Source: Microbacterium sp. zg-Y1090
GTDB taxonomy: Bacteria; Actinomycetota; Actinomycetes; Actinomycetales; Microbacteriaceae
DNA length: 64,000 nt
Reading direction: 5' to 3'
NCBI RefSeq assembly: GCF_030246945.1
Contig: NZ_CP126742.1
Coordinates: forward strand, 2,294,001 to 2,358,000
Position numbers and translations under genes: made by a program. Shown piece after piece: positions 19,826-30,037 of the stretch. The notes beneath the pieces were generated by a model. The model saw nothing but the letters and a program-made list of their open reading frames with translations, had not been told where the DNA came from and did not search any database. Numbering within the stretch: the stretch's first letter is position 1; the number at the start of each line of letters is the position of its first letter.

Positions 19826-20794
19826 TTACGTGGAACCCTCCGTTTGGTCCCTCACTGTACCACCCTTGACATCGACGGCGAGCATGAGGGGCTCCCACGG
19901 GGTGTCCGCCACGGCAGCCGCGACCTCGGCGGCCACGAGACGCTGCCCTGGGCCGTCGGCGAGCACCAGCACGCTGGGGCCGGCCCCGGACACGACCGCG
20001 GCGAATCCCTCCGCCCGCAGTGCACGCACCAGACGATCGGTCTCGGGCATGGCCTGCGCCCGGTAGTTCTGGTGGAGCTTGTCCTCGGTGGCCGCCAGCA
20101 GCAGCTCCGGGCTCTGCGTCAGTGCGGCGATGAGCAGCGCGGAGCGCGAGACGTTGAAGACGGCGTCTTCACGGGGCACCTGCAGCGGCTGCAGGCTGCG
20201 TGCGAGCGAGGTGGACATCGTGAAGGCGGGCACGAGCACCAGCGGAGCGACGCCGCGGTGGACGATGAGCTTCTTGTGCTGCGGCCCGTCGGGGTCCATC
20301 CACGCGATCGTGAGGCCGCCGAAGAGGGCGGGCGCCACGTTATCGGGGTGCCCTTCCAGCTCGGTCGCGAGCCGCAGCAGCGCATCGGGCCCGAGTTCGA
20401 CGTCGCCGGAGAGCAGCCCCTTCGCCGCGAGCAGCCCCGCGACGACCGCCGCGCCGGAGGAGCCCATGCCCCGGCCGTGCGGGATCACGTTGCGGGCGCG
20501 CAGGCGCACACCCGGCATCCGCCGCCCGCACGCCTCGTAGGCGTAGGCCATCGAGCGCACCACGAGGTGGGAGGCGTCGCGCGGGATGTCGTCGGCGCCC
20601 TCCCCGGTGGCCTCGATGTCCAGCTCGCCGTCGGGCAGCGCCGTCACGGTGAGCTCGTCATAGACGCTCAGCGCCAGGCCCAGGGTGTCGAACCCCGGAC
20701 CCAGGTTGGCGCTGGTCGCCGGCACGCGCACGACGACGGTGCGCCCCTCGGCGTCACCGCGGTCCGCCGCGACCTCCGGCGAGGGTGCGCTCAC
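19826..20794 (-). CDS. thrB: Homoserine kinase
   Basis: 322 residues, GTG start overlapping the stop of thrC (GTGA). GHMP-kinase motifs are seen: [15 protein letters not shown] near the N-terminus, the ATP loop [17 protein letters not shown], and a C-terminal [10 protein letters not shown] motif. It phosphorylates L-homoserine for ThrC. It is the last gene of hom-thrC-thrB. Confidence 0.97.
   Translation of the reverse strand: MSAPSPEVAADRGDAEGRTVVVRVPATSANLGPGFDTLGLALSVYDELTVTALPDGELDIEATGEGADDIPRDASHLVVRSMAYAYEACGRRMPGVRLRARNVIPHGRGMGSSGAAVVAGLLAAKGLLSGDVELGPDALLRLATELEGHPDNVAPALFGGLTIAWMDPDGPQHKKLIVHRGVAPLVLVPAFTMSTSLARSLQPLQVPREDAVFNVSRSALLIAALTQSPELLLAATEDKLHQNYRAQAMPETDRLVRALRAEGFAAVVSGAGPSVLVLADGPGQRLVAAEVAAAVADTPWEPLMLAVDVKGGTVRDQTEGST
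19854..19862 (-). promoter_or_regulatory. Candidate extended -10 promoter of rho inside the thrB 3' end
   Basis: TGGTACAGT on the minus strand is an extended -10 (TGn plus TACAGT). It would give rho its own transcript with a leader of roughly 180 bases, independent of the thr genes. No clear -35 is visible. Confidence 0.4.
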
Positions 20795-21876
20795 GCGGTG
20801 GCCTCCGCCACCAGCCCCAGCACCGAGGCGACCTCGCTCGTCGCGGCATCCACGACCGTCGGCTCGACCTGCGACCCGTCGGCGGCGCGCAGCGCCCACT
20901 GCGGGTCCTTCAGCCCGTGCCCCGTGACGGTGAGCACGACGCGCGCGCCGGCGGGCACGATGCCGGCCTCGGCACGGTCGAGCAGCCCGGCGACGCTGAT
21001 GGCGGATGCCGGTTCGACGAAGACGCCGACGGAGCCGGCGAGGAGCTTCTGGGCGGCGAGGATGCGCTCGTCGTCGATCGCGCCGAACCAGCCGTCGGTG
21101 GCGTCCCGCGCTTCGAGGGCGAGTTCCCACGAGGCGGGGTTGCCGATGCGGATCGCACTGGCGATCGTCTCAGGGTGGCGCACCACTTCACCGCGCACGA
21201 GCGGCGCGGAGCCCTCGGCCTGGAAGCCGAACATGCGGGGAACCCGGGTGGCGGCGCCGCGCGCGGCTTCCTCGCGGTAGCCGCGGGAGTAGGCGGTGTA
21301 GTTGCCGGCGTTGCCCACGGGGATGAAGTGGAAGTCGGGCGCATCGCCCAGCTGCGAGACGACCTCGTACGCGGCCGTCTTCTGACCCTCGATGCGGTCG
21401 GGGTTGACGGAGTTGACCAGGTGCACCGGGTAGTGCTCGGCGAGCTCGCGGGCGATCTCGAGGCAGTCGTCGAAGTTGCCGCGCACCTGGATCAGCCGCC
21501 CGTTGTGGGCGACGGCCTGACTGAGCTTGCCCATCGCGATCTTGCCCTCGGGCACGAGCACCGCGGCGGTGATGCCGGCGTGCGCGGCGTAGGCGGCCGC
21601 CGAGGCCGACGTGTTGCCGGTCGACGCGCAGATGACCGCCTTCGCACCGTGCTCGACGGCGCGCGACAGCGCGACCGTCATGCCGCGGTCCTTGAACGAG
21701 CCGGTCGGGTTCATGCCCTCGTACTTCACCCACACGTCGGCACCGGTCATCCGCGACAGGGCCGGCGCCGGGATCAGCGGCGTGCCGCCCTCGCCGAGCG
21801 TGACCACCGTCGAGGCGTCGGTGACCCCGAGCCGGTCGGCGTATTCGCGGAGCACCCCGCGCCAGAGATGTGCCAT
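20791..21876 (-). CDS. thrC: Threonine synthase
   Basis: 361 residues, the short actinobacterial class. The PLP lysine lies in [11 protein letters not shown], the phosphate-binding loop is [16 protein letters not shown], and the conserved [19 protein letters not shown] region (here [15 protein letters not shown]) follows. It converts O-phospho-L-homoserine to L-threonine. The ATG lies one base after the stop of hom, and its stop overlaps the GTG of thrB, so the three genes form one coupled unit. Confidence 0.97.
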   Translation of the reverse strand: MAHLWRGVLREYADRLGVTDASTVVTLGEGGTPLIPAPALSRMTGADVWVKYEGMNPTGSFKDRGMTVALSRAVEHGAKAVICASTGNTSASAAAYAAHAGITAAVLVPEGKIAMGKLSQAVAHNGRLIQVRGNFDDCLEIARELAEHYPVHLVNSVNPDRIEGQKTAAYEVVSQLGDAPDFHFIPVGNAGNYTAYSRGYREEAARGAATRVPRMFGFQAEGSAPLVRGEVVRHPETIASAIRIGNPASWELALEARDATDGWFGAIDDERILAAQKLLAGSVGVFVEPASAISVAGLLDRAEAGIVPAGARVVLTVTGHGLKDPQWALRAADGSQVEPTVVDAATSEVASVLGLVAEATA

Positions 21877-21877
21877 G

Positions 21878-23221
21878 TCAGTTCCCCTCCACGCGCAGCA
21901 CGGACACGACGCGTCCGACCACGCCGCTCTCGGCGAGCCGGGCGACCGTGTCGCTCAGATCCTGCTCACGCGCCGTGTGCGTTCCGATGACGAGCCGGGC
22001 GACGCCCGCCTCCTGCTCTGCGCCGGGGACGTCGGCCCCGGACAGGATGTTCTGCTCGACCGTGGCGATCGACACCCGGCCATCACTGAGGATGCCGGCG
22101 ACGGACGCCAGCACACCCGGCAGGTCGTCGACCTCGAGCGTGATCTGGTACCGGGTCGTGACGTGCCCGATCGGGACCACCGGCAGGTTCGCACGGGTGG
22201 ACTCCCCCACCCCGACACCACCGGCGATATGGCGTCGCGCCGCCGAGACGACATCGCCGAGGACGGCCGACGCGGTCTGCAGGCCGCCGGCGCCGGCGCC
22301 GTAGAACATGAGGTCGCCGGCGGCCTCGGCCTGCACGAACACGGCATTGTTCGCGCTGTGCACGCTCGCCAGCGGGTGGGCGCGCGGGACGAGCGCCGGG
22401 TACACGCGCACCGAGATGGCCTCGCCGGTCGGCGATGCGTCCGCCTCGCCGACCAGCCGCTCGCACACGGCCAGCAGCTTGATGACGTAGCCCGCGTGGC
22501 GCGCGGCATCCATCATCGCCTTGTCGATCCCCACGATGCCCTCACGGTGCACGGCCTCGATCGGCACGGCGGTGTGGAAGGCGAGGCTCGCGAGGATCGC
22601 GGCCTTCTGGGCGGCGTCGTAGCCCTCGATGTCGGCGGTGGGGTCGGCCTCGGCGTAGCCGAGCGCCTGAGCCTGGGCGAGCACGTCGTCGAACTCGGCA
22701 CCCTCGGCATCCATCCGGTCGAGGATGTAGTTGGTGGTGCCGTTGACGATGCCCATGATGCGCTGCACGCGGTCACCGGCGAGCGAGTCGCGCAACGGCC
22801 GCACGATGGGGATCGCACCGGCGACCGCGGCTTCGTAGTACACCGACGCGCCGACCTGGTCGGCGGCGTCGAAGATCTCCGGTCCGTGGGTGGCCAGCAG
22901 CGCCTTGTTGGCCGTGACGACGTCGGCGCCGGAGTTGATCGCCTGCAGGATCAGCGTGCGTGCCGGCTCGATGCCGCCCATCAGCTCGATGACGATGTCG
23001 CTGCCGGCGATGAGCGGGTCGGGGTCGGTGGTGAACAGGTCGCGCGGCAGATCCACGTCGCGCGGGGCGTCGAGGTCGCGCACGGCGATCCCCGCCAGCT
23101 CGAGTGAGGCACCGGCGCGGTCGGCGAGCTCGTCGCCGTGCGTGAGCAGCAGGTCGGCGACCTGGGCGCCCACAGCTCCCGCTCCCAGCAGTGCGACACG
23201 CAGGCGGCGGTGATCGGTCAT
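21878..23221 (-). CDS. hom: Homoserine dehydrogenase
   Basis: 447 residues. The N-terminus [16 protein letters not shown] is the NAD(P) Rossmann loop; the middle holds the conserved NGTTNYIL and [16 protein letters not shown] substrate region with the catalytic Lys and Asp residues; the last 90 residues are an ACT domain ([21 protein letters not shown]), consistent with threonine feedback. It reduces aspartate semialdehyde to homoserine, the branch point to threonine and methionine (metX at 60646 uses homoserine). The ATG overlaps the lysA stop by four bases (ATGA). Confidence 0.97.
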   Translation of the reverse strand: MTDHRRLRVALLGAGAVGAQVADLLLTHGDELADRAGASLELAGIAVRDLDAPRDVDLPRDLFTTDPDPLIAGSDIVIELMGGIEPARTLILQAINSGADVVTANKALLATHGPEIFDAADQVGASVYYEAAVAGAIPIVRPLRDSLAGDRVQRIMGIVNGTTNYILDRMDAEGAEFDDVLAQAQALGYAEADPTADIEGYDAAQKAAILASLAFHTAVPIEAVHREGIVGIDKAMMDAARHAGYVIKLLAVCERLVGEADASPTGEAISVRVYPALVPRAHPLASVHSANNAVFVQAEAAGDLMFYGAGAGGLQTASAVLGDVVSAARRHIAGGVGVGESTRANLPVVPIGHVTTRYQITLEVDDLPGVLASVAGILSDGRVSIATVEQNILSGADVPGAEQEAGVARLVIGTHTAREQDLSDTVARLAESGVVGRVVSVLRVEGN

Positions 23222-24630
23222 GCGGTTCCCTTCGTCGATGCGACCCCCACGTCACGGGCGAGCAGGTCGTCGACGGTCTCGCCGCGCACGATGACGCGCG
23301 CGGACCCATCGGCGACCGCCACGACCGGCGGGCGGGGGATGTAGTTGTAGTTGCTGGCGAGCGAGAAGCAGTACGCCCCCGTCGCCGGCACGGCCAGCAG
23401 GTCTCCGGGGGCGACGTCACCCGGCAGGTATTCGGCGTCGACGACGATGTCGCCCGACTCGCAGTGCTTGCCGACGACGCGCGCCAGGGCGGGTGCGGCA
23501 TCGCTGCGGCGCGAGGCGACGCGCGCGCTGTAGTGCGCGCCGTACAGCGCCGGCCGGGCGTTGTCGCTCATCCCGCCGTCGACGCTCACGTAGAGCCGCT
23601 GCAGATCGTCGCTCGCCTGCACGTGCTTGACGGTGCCGACCTCGTAGAGGGTGACCCCTGCCGGCCCGACGATCGCGCGGCCGGGCTCGAACGCGACGAC
23701 CGGGACCGGGATGCCGTGCGCCGCGCACTCGGCGGCGACGGCATCGACGATGCCCGCCGCGAGCTCCTCGATCGGTGTGGGGTCGTCGGCCGAGGTGTAG
23801 GCGATGCCGAAGCCGCCGCCGAGGTTGAGCACCGGCACCGGCCCGTCGGCGAGGAGCCGCGCGTGCACCTCCACCAGGCGGGCGGCGGATTGCGCGAACC
23901 CGGCGGTGCCGAAGATCTGCGACCCGATGTGGCAGTGCAGCCCGCCGAACTCCAGGCTCCCGAGGGAGCGGATGCGGGCGACCACCTCGTCGGCACGCGA
24001 CAGCGGGAAGCCGAACTTCTGGTCCTCGTGGGCGGTGGCGAGGAAGTCGTGGGTCTCGGCGTGCACACCGCTGTTGACGCGCACCCGCACCGATTGCACG
24101 ACGCCGTGGGCGGCGGCGACGGCCGCGACCCGGGTGATCTCGATGTCACTGTCGACGATGATCGACCCGACACCCACCTCGACGGCGCGGGCGATCTCAG
24201 CCTCGCTCTTGTTGTTGCCGTGGAAGCCGATGCGCGCGGGGTCGGCGCCGCCGGCCAGCGCGACGGCGAGCTCCCCGCCGGTGGCGACGTCGATCGACAG
24301 GCCCGCGGCGGTGACCCACCGCACGACCTCGGTGCAGAGGAACGCCTTGCCGGCGTAGTAGACCTGCGCGGTGGTGCCGTGCCGGGCGGCGGCCTCGTCG
24401 AACGCGATGCGCGTACGGCGCGCACGACGGCGCACCTCGTTCTCGTCGAGCACGTACAGCGGCGTGCCGAACCGGGCGGCGAGCTCGGTCACGGGCACTC
24501 CGCCGAGCCGCACCACGCCGTCGGCGTCGCGCACGGCCGAGTCCGGCCACACGCCGGAGACCAGCGCGTCGGCGTCCTCCGGCTCGACGAGCCACTCTGG
24601 GACGGACACACGGGCGGGCGAGGCGGACAC
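23218..24630 (-). CDS. lysA: Diaminopimelate decarboxylase
   Basis: 470 residues from a GTG at 24630; the start is uncertain (GTG 24609 and ATG 24702 are in frame and none has a good ribosome site). PLP-binding motifs are YYAGKAFLC with the Schiff-base Lys, the HIGSQIF segment, LNLGGGFGI and EPGRAIVGPAG. The C-terminal CESGDIVVDAEYLPGDVAPGDLL region has the catalytic Cys. It makes L-lysine from meso-diaminopimelate; being first of the lysA-hom-thrC-thrB block, it ties lysine and threonine synthesis together. Confidence 0.95.
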   Translation of the reverse strand: MSASPARVSVPEWLVEPEDADALVSGVWPDSAVRDADGVVRLGGVPVTELAARFGTPLYVLDENEVRRRARRTRIAFDEAAARHGTTAQVYYAGKAFLCTEVVRWVTAAGLSIDVATGGELAVALAGGADPARIGFHGNNKSEAEIARAVEVGVGSIIVDSDIEITRVAAVAAAHGVVQSVRVRVNSGVHAETHDFLATAHEDQKFGFPLSRADEVVARIRSLGSLEFGGLHCHIGSQIFGTAGFAQSAARLVEVHARLLADGPVPVLNLGGGFGIAYTSADDPTPIEELAAGIVDAVAAECAAHGIPVPVVAFEPGRAIVGPAGVTLYEVGTVKHVQASDDLQRLYVSVDGGMSDNARPALYGAHYSARVASRRSDAAPALARVVGKHCESGDIVVDAEYLPGDVAPGDLLAVPATGAYCFSLASNYNYIPRPPVVAVADGSARVIVRGETVDDLLARDVGVASTKGTA

Positions 24631-24793
24631 GGAGCAGACCAATCGGGTGGGATACGGGAAGCTGCACCTGGCGGAGCAGCGGCCTGATGCCGGGCGGATC
24701 ATCCACGCGCCGACGTTGCAAGCAGTCTAGGGCAACGGTCGCCCCGGGGCCGTGCGTGCGACGCGGTGTGACAGGCGATGCAGAAGCAGGCGG

Positions 24794-25627
24794 TCAGGAG
24801 CAGGCGCCGTCGGCCAGCAGCGTGCGGTCCACCAGGATGTCGTCGGCGACGTCGAAGCGCGCCCGCAGCACGTCGCCGGTCACGGCGACCTCGCTCAGGG
24901 TGAGCCCCTGCGGCAGGTACGCCGCGATGCAGACCGGCCAATCGCGCAGCACCGCATTGGAGACGATGCCGAACTGACGTCGCAGCTCGTCGGCGCCGAT
25001 GTCCGACCCGGCGACCTGCACGCTCGAGGGCGTCAGCACAAGCTCGCCGTCCTTCGCACCGGGGGTCAGCGACAGCCCCACCGGGATCTGCGCGCCGAAC
25101 AGCGACAGCTCGATCGTCGCGGTGATGTCGGGCTCGGCGAGGCCCACCGACTGCGCGGGGAACCCATCCACGGACGACAGCAGCTCCTGCAGCTGCGGCT
25201 GGTCCAGTGTCACGGTGGCGCGGCCATCACGGATCGTGCGCTCCCCGCTGACGGGGATGTCGCGGGCCTCGACGGCGATGTCACCGGTGAAGGGCCCGAA
25301 AGAGACGTCCGCGGAGGAGATCCGCAGCTCGTCGAGGCTGCCGCCGATCAGCTGCGGCAGCACCGCGCCGGGCACGTCGACGTCGATCGGGTGATCCTCG
25401 GGGAGCGACAGGTTGGTGACGATCTGCTGGCGGATCGTGTTCACCACGATGCCGCGCGCGATCGCCTCACCGGCGAACCAGGCCACGAGGGCGAGCACCA
25501 CCACGACGAGGCCCGCGACGACCCACCGCAGTGTCCGGCGGGGACGACGCGGCGGCTCCCCCGACGACAGCACCCACTGCGCCGACGGGTCGGGAAGCGG
25601 CTGGGTGGGGTGCGTGTCGCCGGTCAT
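24794..25627 (-). CDS. DUF2993 (LmeA-like) membrane-anchored protein
   Basis: 277 residues. A proline-rich cytoplasmic N-terminus is followed by one membrane helix (about 35-56, WVVAGLVVVVLALVAWFAGEA) and an extracytoplasmic domain typical of DUF2993, whose mycobacterial member LmeA binds phospholipids and supports lipoglycan maturation. The only Cys residues are near the C-terminus (DWPVCIAAY, DGACS). It overlaps nothing but starts directly beyond the argS stop, so it is co-transcribed with argS. Confidence 0.8.
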   Translation of the reverse strand: MTGDTHPTQPLPDPSAQWVLSSGEPPRRPRRTLRWVVAGLVVVVLALVAWFAGEAIARGIVVNTIRQQIVTNLSLPEDHPIDVDVPGAVLPQLIGGSLDELRISSADVSFGPFTGDIAVEARDIPVSGERTIRDGRATVTLDQPQLQELLSSVDGFPAQSVGLAEPDITATIELSLFGAQIPVGLSLTPGAKDGELVLTPSSVQVAGSDIGADELRRQFGIVSNAVLRDWPVCIAAYLPQGLTLSEVAVTGDVLRARFDVADDILVDRTLLADGACS

Positions 25628-25628
25628 G

Positions 25629-27296
25629 TCACATGCGCTCCGGCGCGGTGACCCCGAGCAGGTCCAGGCCGTTGCGCAGCACCTGGCCGGTCGCGTCGTT
25701 CAGCCACAGGCGGGTGCGGTGCAGGTCGGTGACGGGGTCGTCGCCGAGCGGGATCACGCGGCAGTTGTCGTACCAGCGGTGGTAGAGGCCCGCCAGCTCC
25801 TCGAGGTAGCGCGCCACACGGTGCGGCTCGCGCACCTCCGCGGCGAAGGCGACCGTGCGGGGGAACTCCTGCAGCGCGCCGAGCAGGGCCGACTCCGTCT
25901 CGTGGGTCAGCAGCTCGGGAGCGAAGGCGCTGCGGTCCACGCCGCTCTCGGCGGCGTTGCGCGCGACGTTGTGGGTGCGCGCATGGGCGTACTGCACGTA
26001 GAAGACGGGGTTGTCGTTGGTGCGCTTCTGCAGGATCTCGGGATCCAGCGTCAGCGGGGAGTCCGCGGGGTAGCGCGCGAGCGAGTACCGCAGCGCGTCG
26101 GTGCCGAGCCACTCGCGCAGGTCGTCGAGCTCGATGATGTTGCCCGCGCGCTTGGAGAGGCGGGCGCCGTTGATCGAGACGAGCTGCCCGATCAGCACCT
26201 CGATGTCCTTCTCGGGGTCGTCACCGGCGGCACCGGCGAGCGCCTTCAGACGGTGCACGTAACCGTGGTGGTCGGCGCCCAGCAGGTAGATCTTGTGCTG
26301 GAACCCGCGGTCGCTCTTGTTCAGGTAGTACGCGGCGTCCGCGGCGAAGTAGGTGAACTCCCCGTTGGAGCGACGGATGACGCGGTCCTTGTCGTCGCCG
26401 AAGTCGGTGGTGCGCACCCACACCGCGCCGTCCTGGTCGAACACGTGGCCCTGGGCGCGCAGGCGCTCCACGGCCTCCTCGACGAGGCTCGGTCCGCCGT
26501 CGGCGCCGGGGGCGTGCAGCAGCCGCTCGCTGAAGAAGACGTCGAAGTGCACGTTGAACTTCGCCAGCGACGCCTGCAGCTCGCCGAGCTGCAGTTCGTA
26601 CGCACGGTCGCGTGCGGCGACCAGCTGCTCATCGGCGGGGAGGTCCAGGATGCCGGGATCCGCGGCCTGCACCCGCTGGGCGAGCTCATCGATGTACGCC
26701 CCGGCATAGCCGCCCTCGGGCGTGGGCTCGCCCTTCATCGCGGCGAGCACGGAGGCGCCGAAGCGGTCCATCTGCGCACCGGCGTCGTTGATGTAGAACT
26801 CGCGCACCAGCGTGGCGTCACAGGCCAGCAGCAGGCGGGCCATCGCGTCGCCGAGCGCCGCCCACCGGGTGTGTCCGATGTGCATCGGACCGGTGGGGTT
26901 GGCGCTGACGAACTCGAGGTTGATCGTGTTGCCGCGCTGACTGTCGTTGCGGCCGAAGGCGGCCCCCATCTCGACGATGGTCTTCGCCAGGGCGCCGGCG
27001 GTCGCGGCATCCAGGCGGATGTTGATGAAGCCGGGCCCGGCGACCTCGACCGAGGCGATGCCGGGGACGGCGGCGAGCGCCTCGGCGATCTCGGCCGCGA
27101 ACTCCCGGGGGTTGGCCCCCACGGCCTTCGCGAGCTTCAGCGCCGCGTTGGACGCCCAATCCCCGTGGTCACGGTTCTTGGGCCGGTCCAGCGGCAGATC
27201 GGCGGGCGTCAGACCCTCGGTCGAGCCCGCGCGTCGCGCCTCGGCGGCCGGGCGGACGACGTCGAGCAGGACAGCGGAGAGGGCTTCAGGATCCAT
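25629..27296 (-). CDS. argS: Arginyl-tRNA synthetase
   Basis: 555 residues, class I. The HIGH motif is [15 protein letters not shown], and the KMSKS-loop equivalent is [16 protein letters not shown], the usual ArgS variant. The N-terminal 110 residues are the Add-1 domain that recognises the tRNA elbow, and the C-terminal DALR domain binds the anticodon loop (ALRYSLARY, then RTHNVARNA). The ATG has GGAGG three bases upstream plus TAGAAT nine bases upstream. It charges tRNA-Arg, one gene of which (CCG) is at 36983. Confidence 0.97.
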   Translation of the reverse strand: MDPEALSAVLLDVVRPAAEARRAGSTEGLTPADLPLDRPKNRDHGDWASNAALKLAKAVGANPREFAAEIAEALAAVPGIASVEVAGPGFINIRLDAATAGALAKTIVEMGAAFGRNDSQRGNTINLEFVSANPTGPMHIGHTRWAALGDAMARLLLACDATLVREFYINDAGAQMDRFGASVLAAMKGEPTPEGGYAGAYIDELAQRVQAADPGILDLPADEQLVAARDRAYELQLGELQASLAKFNVHFDVFFSERLLHAPGADGGPSLVEEAVERLRAQGHVFDQDGAVWVRTTDFGDDKDRVIRRSNGEFTYFAADAAYYLNKSDRGFQHKIYLLGADHHGYVHRLKALAGAAGDDPEKDIEVLIGQLVSINGARLSKRAGNIIELDDLREWLGTDALRYSLARYPADSPLTLDPEILQKRTNDNPVFYVQYAHARTHNVARNAAESGVDRSAFAPELLTHETESALLGALQEFPRTVAFAAEVREPHRVARYLEELAGLYHRWYDNCRVIPLGDDPVTDLHRTRLWLNDATGQVLRNGLDLLGVTAPERM

Positions 27297-27335
27297 AACC
27301 CTCCGATTCTACGCGGGGCGTGCACGCCCGACCGC

Positions 27336-28178
27336 TCAGGCCAGCTGCACGAGCGCCGCGGGGTCGTCCGCGGCGGGATCGGATGCCGCCAGCGCGGCGG
27401 CCGCGGCATCGTCGCCGGCGCCGTCGGGCACGAGGTGCGCGTCCACCTGCATGCGGGTGAGCCCGACGTAGCCGCCGTGGTAGCTGAGGAAGGCGCAGTC
27501 GGCGGCGTCGCGGCCGGTCGCGATGCGCACGAGGGCGCTGCGTCGCGACAGCCGGGTGGCGTCGATGACGTACCAGGCACCGTCGAGGTACGCCTCCGCG
27601 ACGGCGTGGAAGTCCATCGGCCGCAGGCCCGGCGCGTAGCACGCGGCATAGCGGGCGGGAACGTCCATCGCCCGCAGCAGCGCGATCACGAGGTGCGCGT
27701 AGTCGCGGCAGACCCCCTGCCCGCTGCTCAGCGTCGTCACCGCGGAGTCGGTGCCCTGGCTGAAGCCGAGGGTGTACGTGGTGGTGGTGGCGACGAAGTC
27801 CTCGACCGCGGCGACGAGCTCTCGCCCCCACAGCCCCCGGAACTGGCGCCGCGCCTGCGCGAACACCTCGTCGGACTGGCAGTAGCGGCTGGGCCGCAGG
27901 TACGTGATCGTCTCGAGCCCGCTCGCGTCGGGTGCGGCGGCACCCGCGGCGACGCGTGCCTCGTAGCGCACCTGCAGCGGTCCGGCGTGGCCCCGCAGCC
28001 GGTGCAGTCGCGCCCCGGCGGGGTCCGCGATCTCGGTGACCGCGACCGCGCCGTCGTCCTGCATCACGGTGAGCCGCTCCTGCACGAGGTGCGCGCTGCG
28101 AGCCGCTGTGATCTGCAGGATCAGGTCGACGTCCGCCCCCAGTTCGAGGTCGAGTTCGGCGGTCACGTTGCGCAGCAC
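27336..28178 (-). CDS. Transglutaminase-like domain protein
   Basis: 280 residues from the GTG at 28178 (GAGG eight bases upstream). The N-terminal 100 residues are beta-rich; residues 140-225 hold the papain-fold triad: Cys in GQGVCRDYAHL, His in MDFHAVAEAY and Asp in WYVIDATRLS. No signal peptide is visible, so it is probably cytoplasmic. Bacterial members act as proteases or peptide ligases in varied settings; the substrate is unknown. It is followed by argS 39 bases later on the same strand. Confidence 0.85.
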   Translation of the reverse strand: MLRNVTAELDLELGADVDLILQITAARSAHLVQERLTVMQDDGAVAVTEIADPAGARLHRLRGHAGPLQVRYEARVAAGAAAPDASGLETITYLRPSRYCQSDEVFAQARRQFRGLWGRELVAAVEDFVATTTTYTLGFSQGTDSAVTTLSSGQGVCRDYAHLVIALLRAMDVPARYAACYAPGLRPMDFHAVAEAYLDGAWYVIDATRLSRRSALVRIATGRDAADCAFLSYHGGYVGLTRMQVDAHLVPDGAGDDAAAAALAASDPAADDPAALVQLA

Positions 28179-28267
28179 CGGGCTATCCTCGCACGCGGCC
28201 AGGGGCACCCCGGAACGGTGCGGACAGCGCGGCAGGGCGCCCGGGTGCGGGGCGCTCCGCGGTGACC

Positions 28268-28273
28268 TACCCT
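28268..28273 (+). promoter_or_regulatory. -10 box of leaderless SGNH gene
   Basis: TACCCT, six bases before the GTG at 28280, without a ribosome site. It decides against an alternative GTG at 28262. Confidence 0.5.
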
Positions 28274-28279
28274 CGAAGC

Positions 28280-29101
28280 GTGACGCTCACCGCACGCCCG
28301 CGCAGCCGACGCGCGGCGTGGCCGCTCGCGGTGCTGATCGTCGCGGTCGCGGCCATCTGCCTGCTGGCGGTGTGGCGCCCGTGGCCGGCGCCCTCAGCGC
28401 CCGCCGCCGACGCCGGCGCCGGCAGTGCGGTGGCGGCCGACGCTCCCGCTGCACTGGACCTGCCCGCGGCGCCGCGCGTGCTGATCTTCGGCGACTCCTG
28501 GACCTACGGGTCGGCGGCGACCACCCTCACGCGGGGGTACGCGTACGTGGCAGCGCACCTGCACGGCTGGGATGCCGTCGTCGACGGCGTGCGCGGCAGC
28601 GGCTACCTGAAGCCGGGCAGCGACGGCGGCGCCTATGGCGAGCGCATCGCCGCACTCGACCCCGGGCTCTCCCCCGACCTCGTCATCGTGCAGGGGTCGA
28701 TCAACGACCGCAGGCAGGGCGCTGCGGGCTATCGCGAAGCCGTCACCGCGGCATGGGACGACCTGACGGCGACGTACCCGCAGGCGCGCATCGTCATCCT
28801 CGGCCCCGCACCCCAGGTGCTTCCCGTCGAGGCCGAGACCGCTCGCATCGACCGCGACCTGCGGGAGCTCGCCGCGGCCCGCGGCTGGTGGTACGTCTCC
28901 CCCCTCGCCGGCGAGTGGATCACCGCTGACAACCACCGGGACGTGATCGACACCTCCGACATCGGCCGGGACCACCCCTCCACGGCCGGGCACGCCTACC
29001 TCGCGCAGCGCCTCGCGGAGGCGATCGCCGACATCTCGGTGACGACCCAGGTCGCCGCCGATCACGACAGCGAGCCACTCCCCGAGCCGCTCACCCCCTG
29101 A
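28280..29101 (+). CDS. SGNH/GDSL hydrolase, membrane-anchored or secreted
   Basis: 273 residues from the GTG at 28280. A basic N-terminus and hydrophobic segment (about 14-34) form a signal anchor, then an Ala/Pro linker and the SGNH fold: block I IFGDSWTYG with the nucleophilic Ser, block III VQGSINDRR with the Asn, and block V DHPSTAGHAYLAQRL with the Asp and His. Such enzymes are esterases or lipases acting outside the membrane, often on polysaccharide acetyl groups. The substrate is unknown. Confidence 0.88.
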   Translation: MTLTARPRSRRAAWPLAVLIVAVAAICLLAVWRPWPAPSAPAADAGAGSAVAADAPAALDLPAAPRVLIFGDSWTYGSAATTLTRGYAYVAAHLHGWDAVVDGVRGSGYLKPGSDGGAYGERIAALDPGLSPDLVIVQGSINDRRQGAAGYREAVTAAWDDLTATYPQARIVILGPAPQVLPVEAETARIDRDLRELAAARGWWYVSPLAGEWITADNHRDVIDTSDIGRDHPSTAGHAYLAQRLAEAIADISVTTQVAADHDSEPLPEPLTP

Positions 29102-29178
29102 GGCGGCCCGCCTCGGCCCCGCGCCTAACCCACCGACGCCGACGTGTAAACCCCTGTGATCGTGGCGCCGTGGTTTCC

Positions 29179-29184
29179 TAGCGT
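29179..29184 (+). promoter_or_regulatory. -10 box of leaderless SDR gene
   Basis: TAGCGT, six bases before the ATG at 29191; no ribosome site is present. Confidence 0.5.
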
Positions 29185-29190
29185 CGAGAC

Positions 29191-29994
29191 ATGGACGCCA
29201 CCTTCTCCCCCACCCATGCCATCGTGACCGCCTCGGATTCCGGCATCGGCGCCGCCACGGCGATCGCCCTGGCCGAAGCCGGGCTCGATGTGGGCATCAC
29301 CTGGCACTCCGATGAGGAGGGTGCGCAGCACACCGCAGAAGCCGTGCGCGCCCGCGGCGCTCGTGCCGTCGTGGCGCAGTTCGACGCGACCGACCTCGCC
29401 GGCGCCCCGGCTGTGCTGGACCGGTTGGCAGAGGAGCTCGGCGGCGTGGACGTGTTCATCAACAACGCCGGCGGCGGCGGAGGCATCCCTGTGCTCGAGA
29501 TGTCGCTGGACGACTGGCGCTCGACCGTCGCGCTCAACCTCGACGGTGCGTTCGTCGGCATGCAGTGGGCAGCCCGCCGCATGGCCGCGGCCGGCACGGG
29601 AGGACGCATCGTGGCCGTCACGAGCGTGCACGAGCATCAGCCGCGGGTCGGGTCGGCGGCGTACGTCTCCGCCAAGCACGGTCTGGGCGGGCTGGTGAAG
29701 ACCATGGGCCAGGAGCTCGGAGCCGCGGGCATCACGGTCAACGCGGTGGCACCGGGCGAGATCGCGACTCCCATGAACGACATGGAGTCCGAGGATGCCG
29801 AGCAGACGCACCGCCCCGGCATCCCCGTCCCCCGGCCGGGTCGTCCCGAGGAGATCGCCGCAGTCGTGGCCTTCCTCGCCTCGCCGGCCGCCTCGTACGT
29901 GAACGGCGCGAGTTGGCCCGTCGACGGCGGCATGCTGCAGATGGGGCCGCAGGCCGGATCGCACCTCGAAAGCGACCAGTGGCGCCAGGGCTGA
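29191..29994 (+). CDS. Short-chain dehydrogenase/reductase (classical SDR)
   Basis: 267 residues. The cofactor loop is TASDSGIGAATAIALA, a variant of TGxxxGIG, and the catalytic YxxxK is in AAYVSAKHG, with the Ser upstream in VAVTSVHEH. NNAGGGGG is the structural NNAG motif. The C-terminal block VNGASWPVDGGMLQ is typical of oligomeric SDRs that use glucose or sugar alcohols, but the substrate cannot be told. A short downstream intergenic region contains the next gene's leader. Confidence 0.9.
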   Translation: MDATFSPTHAIVTASDSGIGAATAIALAEAGLDVGITWHSDEEGAQHTAEAVRARGARAVVAQFDATDLAGAPAVLDRLAEELGGVDVFINNAGGGGGIPVLEMSLDDWRSTVALNLDGAFVGMQWAARRMAAAGTGGRIVAVTSVHEHQPRVGSAAYVSAKHGLGGLVKTMGQELGAAGITVNAVAPGEIATPMNDMESEDAEQTHRPGIPVPRPGRPEEIAAVVAFLASPAASYVNGASWPVDGGMLQMGPQAGSHLESDQWRQG

Positions 29995-30005
29995 CCGGAC
30001 GAGCG

Positions 30006-30011
30006 TAGGCT
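30006..30011 (+). promoter_or_regulatory. -10 box upstream of a leaderless micro-ORF
   Basis: TAGGCT, exactly six bases before GTG at 30018. That GTG begins a seven-codon frame (30018-30041) whose TGA overlaps the ATG of the zinc-ribbon gene at 30038. Confidence 0.45.
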
Positions 30012-30037
30012 CGAAGGGTGGGAAGAGGCCTCCGAGC

